Shown here: positions 4,949 through 5,897 of the stretch, one piece after another | Position numbering within the stretch: the first letter of the stretch is position 1 | Layout: each line of letters starts with the position of its first letter | Assembly: GCA_009924185.1 (NCBI GenBank) | Contig: RFSC01000051.1 | Location: forward strand, 1-5,897 | Length of the DNA: 5,897 bases | Reading direction: 5' to 3' | DNA from: Actinomycetota bacterium | GTDB taxonomy: Bacteria > Actinomycetota > Actinomycetes > Nanopelagicales > Nanopelagicaceae | Notes under the pieces: model-generated | The model's input: only the letters and a program-made list of their open reading frames with translations | What the model was told of the DNA's origin: nothing | Database searches by the model: none | Position numbers and translations under genes: made by a program

Positions 4949-4955
4949 CCTAGGA

Positions 4956-5897
4956 ATGAGATCAAAGCGAGCTCGCGTATTAGCGCTGAGCCTTTCCTCT
5001 TTATTACTGTTTTCTGCAACTCCGGCAATCGCAAATAAACCAAAACCCACTTTGGCGCAGATTGAAGCTGCCAAGAAAGCTGAAGCGGAAAAGAAACGTC
5101 TTGTCGATGCCGCTACAGCAAGGTTAAACAAAGCTAATTTAACACTCCGCCAATTGGCTGCTGTGGCTAACGCTGCGCGAGTTAAGTATGAAGCGGCCAA
5201 GCGGGAGTTAGCGATCGCTACCAAAGAAGCACAGGCAGCAACCGCTGCTTATAACACCGCAGTCTCCGAAGTTAAAGCTGCTCATGATGCGATTGGGCGT
5301 TTGGCTACTAATGCCTACATTATGGGTGGCGGATTTACCGATCTAGATTCGATATTGCACTCTGATGGCCCACAAGATTTGATGGATCGGCTTTCAACTC
5401 TGGATTCACTTGGTGCACAAAATACTCAAGCGCTATTTAGATTTAAGGCTGCAGAGCAAGCGGCACAAAAAGCAAAGAAAGCTGCAGATTCAGCTCAAGC
5501 GGCGCAAGAGGTAGCCACGAAGAAGGTAGAAGCGGCGAAAATTGAAGCCGATGCGGCCCGCAATAAGCAGCAAAAAGAGGTTGATAAGTTACAGAAGATT
5601 CAAGATCAAGTTTTGAGAGAGCTTAACTCGGCTCGTAAGAAGCGAGTTACTTTGGAACAACAACGCCAATTAGCACTCCTTGAAGAAACTAACTCCAGCA
5701 TCGCAAATAACACCGCGATCTACACCAGGGTTTGGCCAGATATTGGTTTCAAAGGTCGCTCCACTTCACGTTCTACTCCAGAGATGCGTGCTAAAGCTGT
5801 TGAGTTCGCAAAGCGACAGGTGCAAGCCCGTAAGCCATATATCTGGGGCGATGAAGGACCAAACGCATTTGATTGCTCCGGCTTGGTTTACGCTGCT
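4956..5897 (+). CDS. Exported coiled-coil NlpC/P60 peptidoglycan hydrolase, partial at the 3' end
   Basis: The open frame runs from ATG 4956 to the last base, giving 314 residues. A signal peptide (RSKRAR, hydrophobic 8-20, likely cleavage PAIA26/N27) sends it outside the membrane. Residues about 30-115 and 155-250 are Ala/Lys/Glu/Gln-rich and should form long coiled coils. Between them lies the segment YIMGGGFTDLDSILHSDGPQ followed by DLMDRLSTLD (121-150), typical of PcsB/RipA-like N-terminal domains. After a Ser/Thr linker (268-275) an NlpC/P60 domain begins: KPYIWGDEGPNAFDCSGLVY (293-312), with the catalytic nucleophile C307. The catalytic histidine and the rest lie outside the window. Such enzymes usually cut the D-Glu-to-diaminopimelate stem-peptide bond in cell division or wall remodelling, with the coiled coil inhibiting or docking the enzyme to FtsEX-type partners. 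It is 107 bp after the SipW-like gene and likely has its own promoter. Confidence 0.93.
   Translation, partial: MRSKRARVLALSLSSLLLFSATPAIANKPKPTLAQIEAAKKAEAEKKRLVDAATARLNKANLTLRQLAAVANAARVKYEAAKRELAIATKEAQAATAAYNTAVSEVKAAHDAIGRLATNAYIMGGGFTDLDSILHSDGPQDLMDRLSTLDSLGAQNTQALFRFKAAEQAAQKAKKAADSAQAAQEVATKKVEAAKIEADAARNKQQKEVDKLQKIQDQVLRELNSARKKRVTLEQQRQLALLEETNSSIANNTAIYTRVWPDIGFKGRSTSRSTPEMRAKAVEFAKRQVQARKPYIWGDEGPNAFDCSGLVYAA

Noticed and set aside
4849..4955. Cyclic-di-AMP (ydaO) riboswitch before the NlpC/P60 gene
   Set aside because: Expected from context in actinobacteria, but the leader is short and none of the conserved sequence blocks I know can be seen.
4919..5224. Minus-strand open frame of 101 codons
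   Set aside because: It is the mirror of the Ala-rich coiled coil of the NlpC/P60 gene; its Ala/Arg-rich composition reflects the complement of Ala and Lys/Glu codons.

Overview
The window looks like chromosomal DNA from a moderately low-GC actinobacterium, possibly a streamlined planktonic lineage of the Nanopelagicales/acI type. This is inferred from the actinobacterial style of the heme O synthase, the RipA/PcsB-like NlpC/P60 protein, a likely pair of leaderless starts and very tight gene packing. No rRNA, tRNA, CRISPR array, insertion sequence or phage gene is visible, and no gene-free stretch exceeds about 140 bases.

Left part (1-1446): a secreted YVTN-type beta-propeller gene reads leftward off the window edge and carries a frameshift near 264-276. 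Immediately divergent from it is ctaB (heme O synthase), needed for cytochrome oxidase heme. Each start is preceded at 6-7 nt by a TANNNT -10 hexamer, so both messages may be leaderless, with the two promoters squeezed into about 30 bp. ctaB ends in a 4-bp tail-to-tail overlap with the next gene.

Middle part (1443-3010): two divergent transcription regulators share a 140-bp intergenic region. The leftward one has a GAF-like sensor half and a LuxR-type HTH, starting at TTG behind a strong Shine-Dalgarno sequence. The rightward one is an OmpR-type response regulator whose phospho-acceptor aspartate is replaced by histidine. No histidine kinase is present.

Right part (3139-4848): a compact three-gene rightward operon encodes two small secreted proteins and an ER-type (SipW-like) signal peptidase. 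The first secreted protein resembles the TasA/camelysin class of SipW substrates. The second shares with it a cysteine-bounded loop and an N-S-G-S strand motif, so the two look like divergent paralogues. By analogy with Bacillus tapA-sipW-tasA, this may be a dedicated surface or extracellular fibre system. It is the most interesting element of the window.

Right edge (4956-5897): the N-terminal 314 residues of an exported coiled-coil NlpC/P60 peptidoglycan hydrolase, cut by the window just after its catalytic Asp-Cys-Ser-Gly motif. The right half is therefore dominated by cell-envelope functions, with two unusual regulators next to them that could plausibly control them (inference only).
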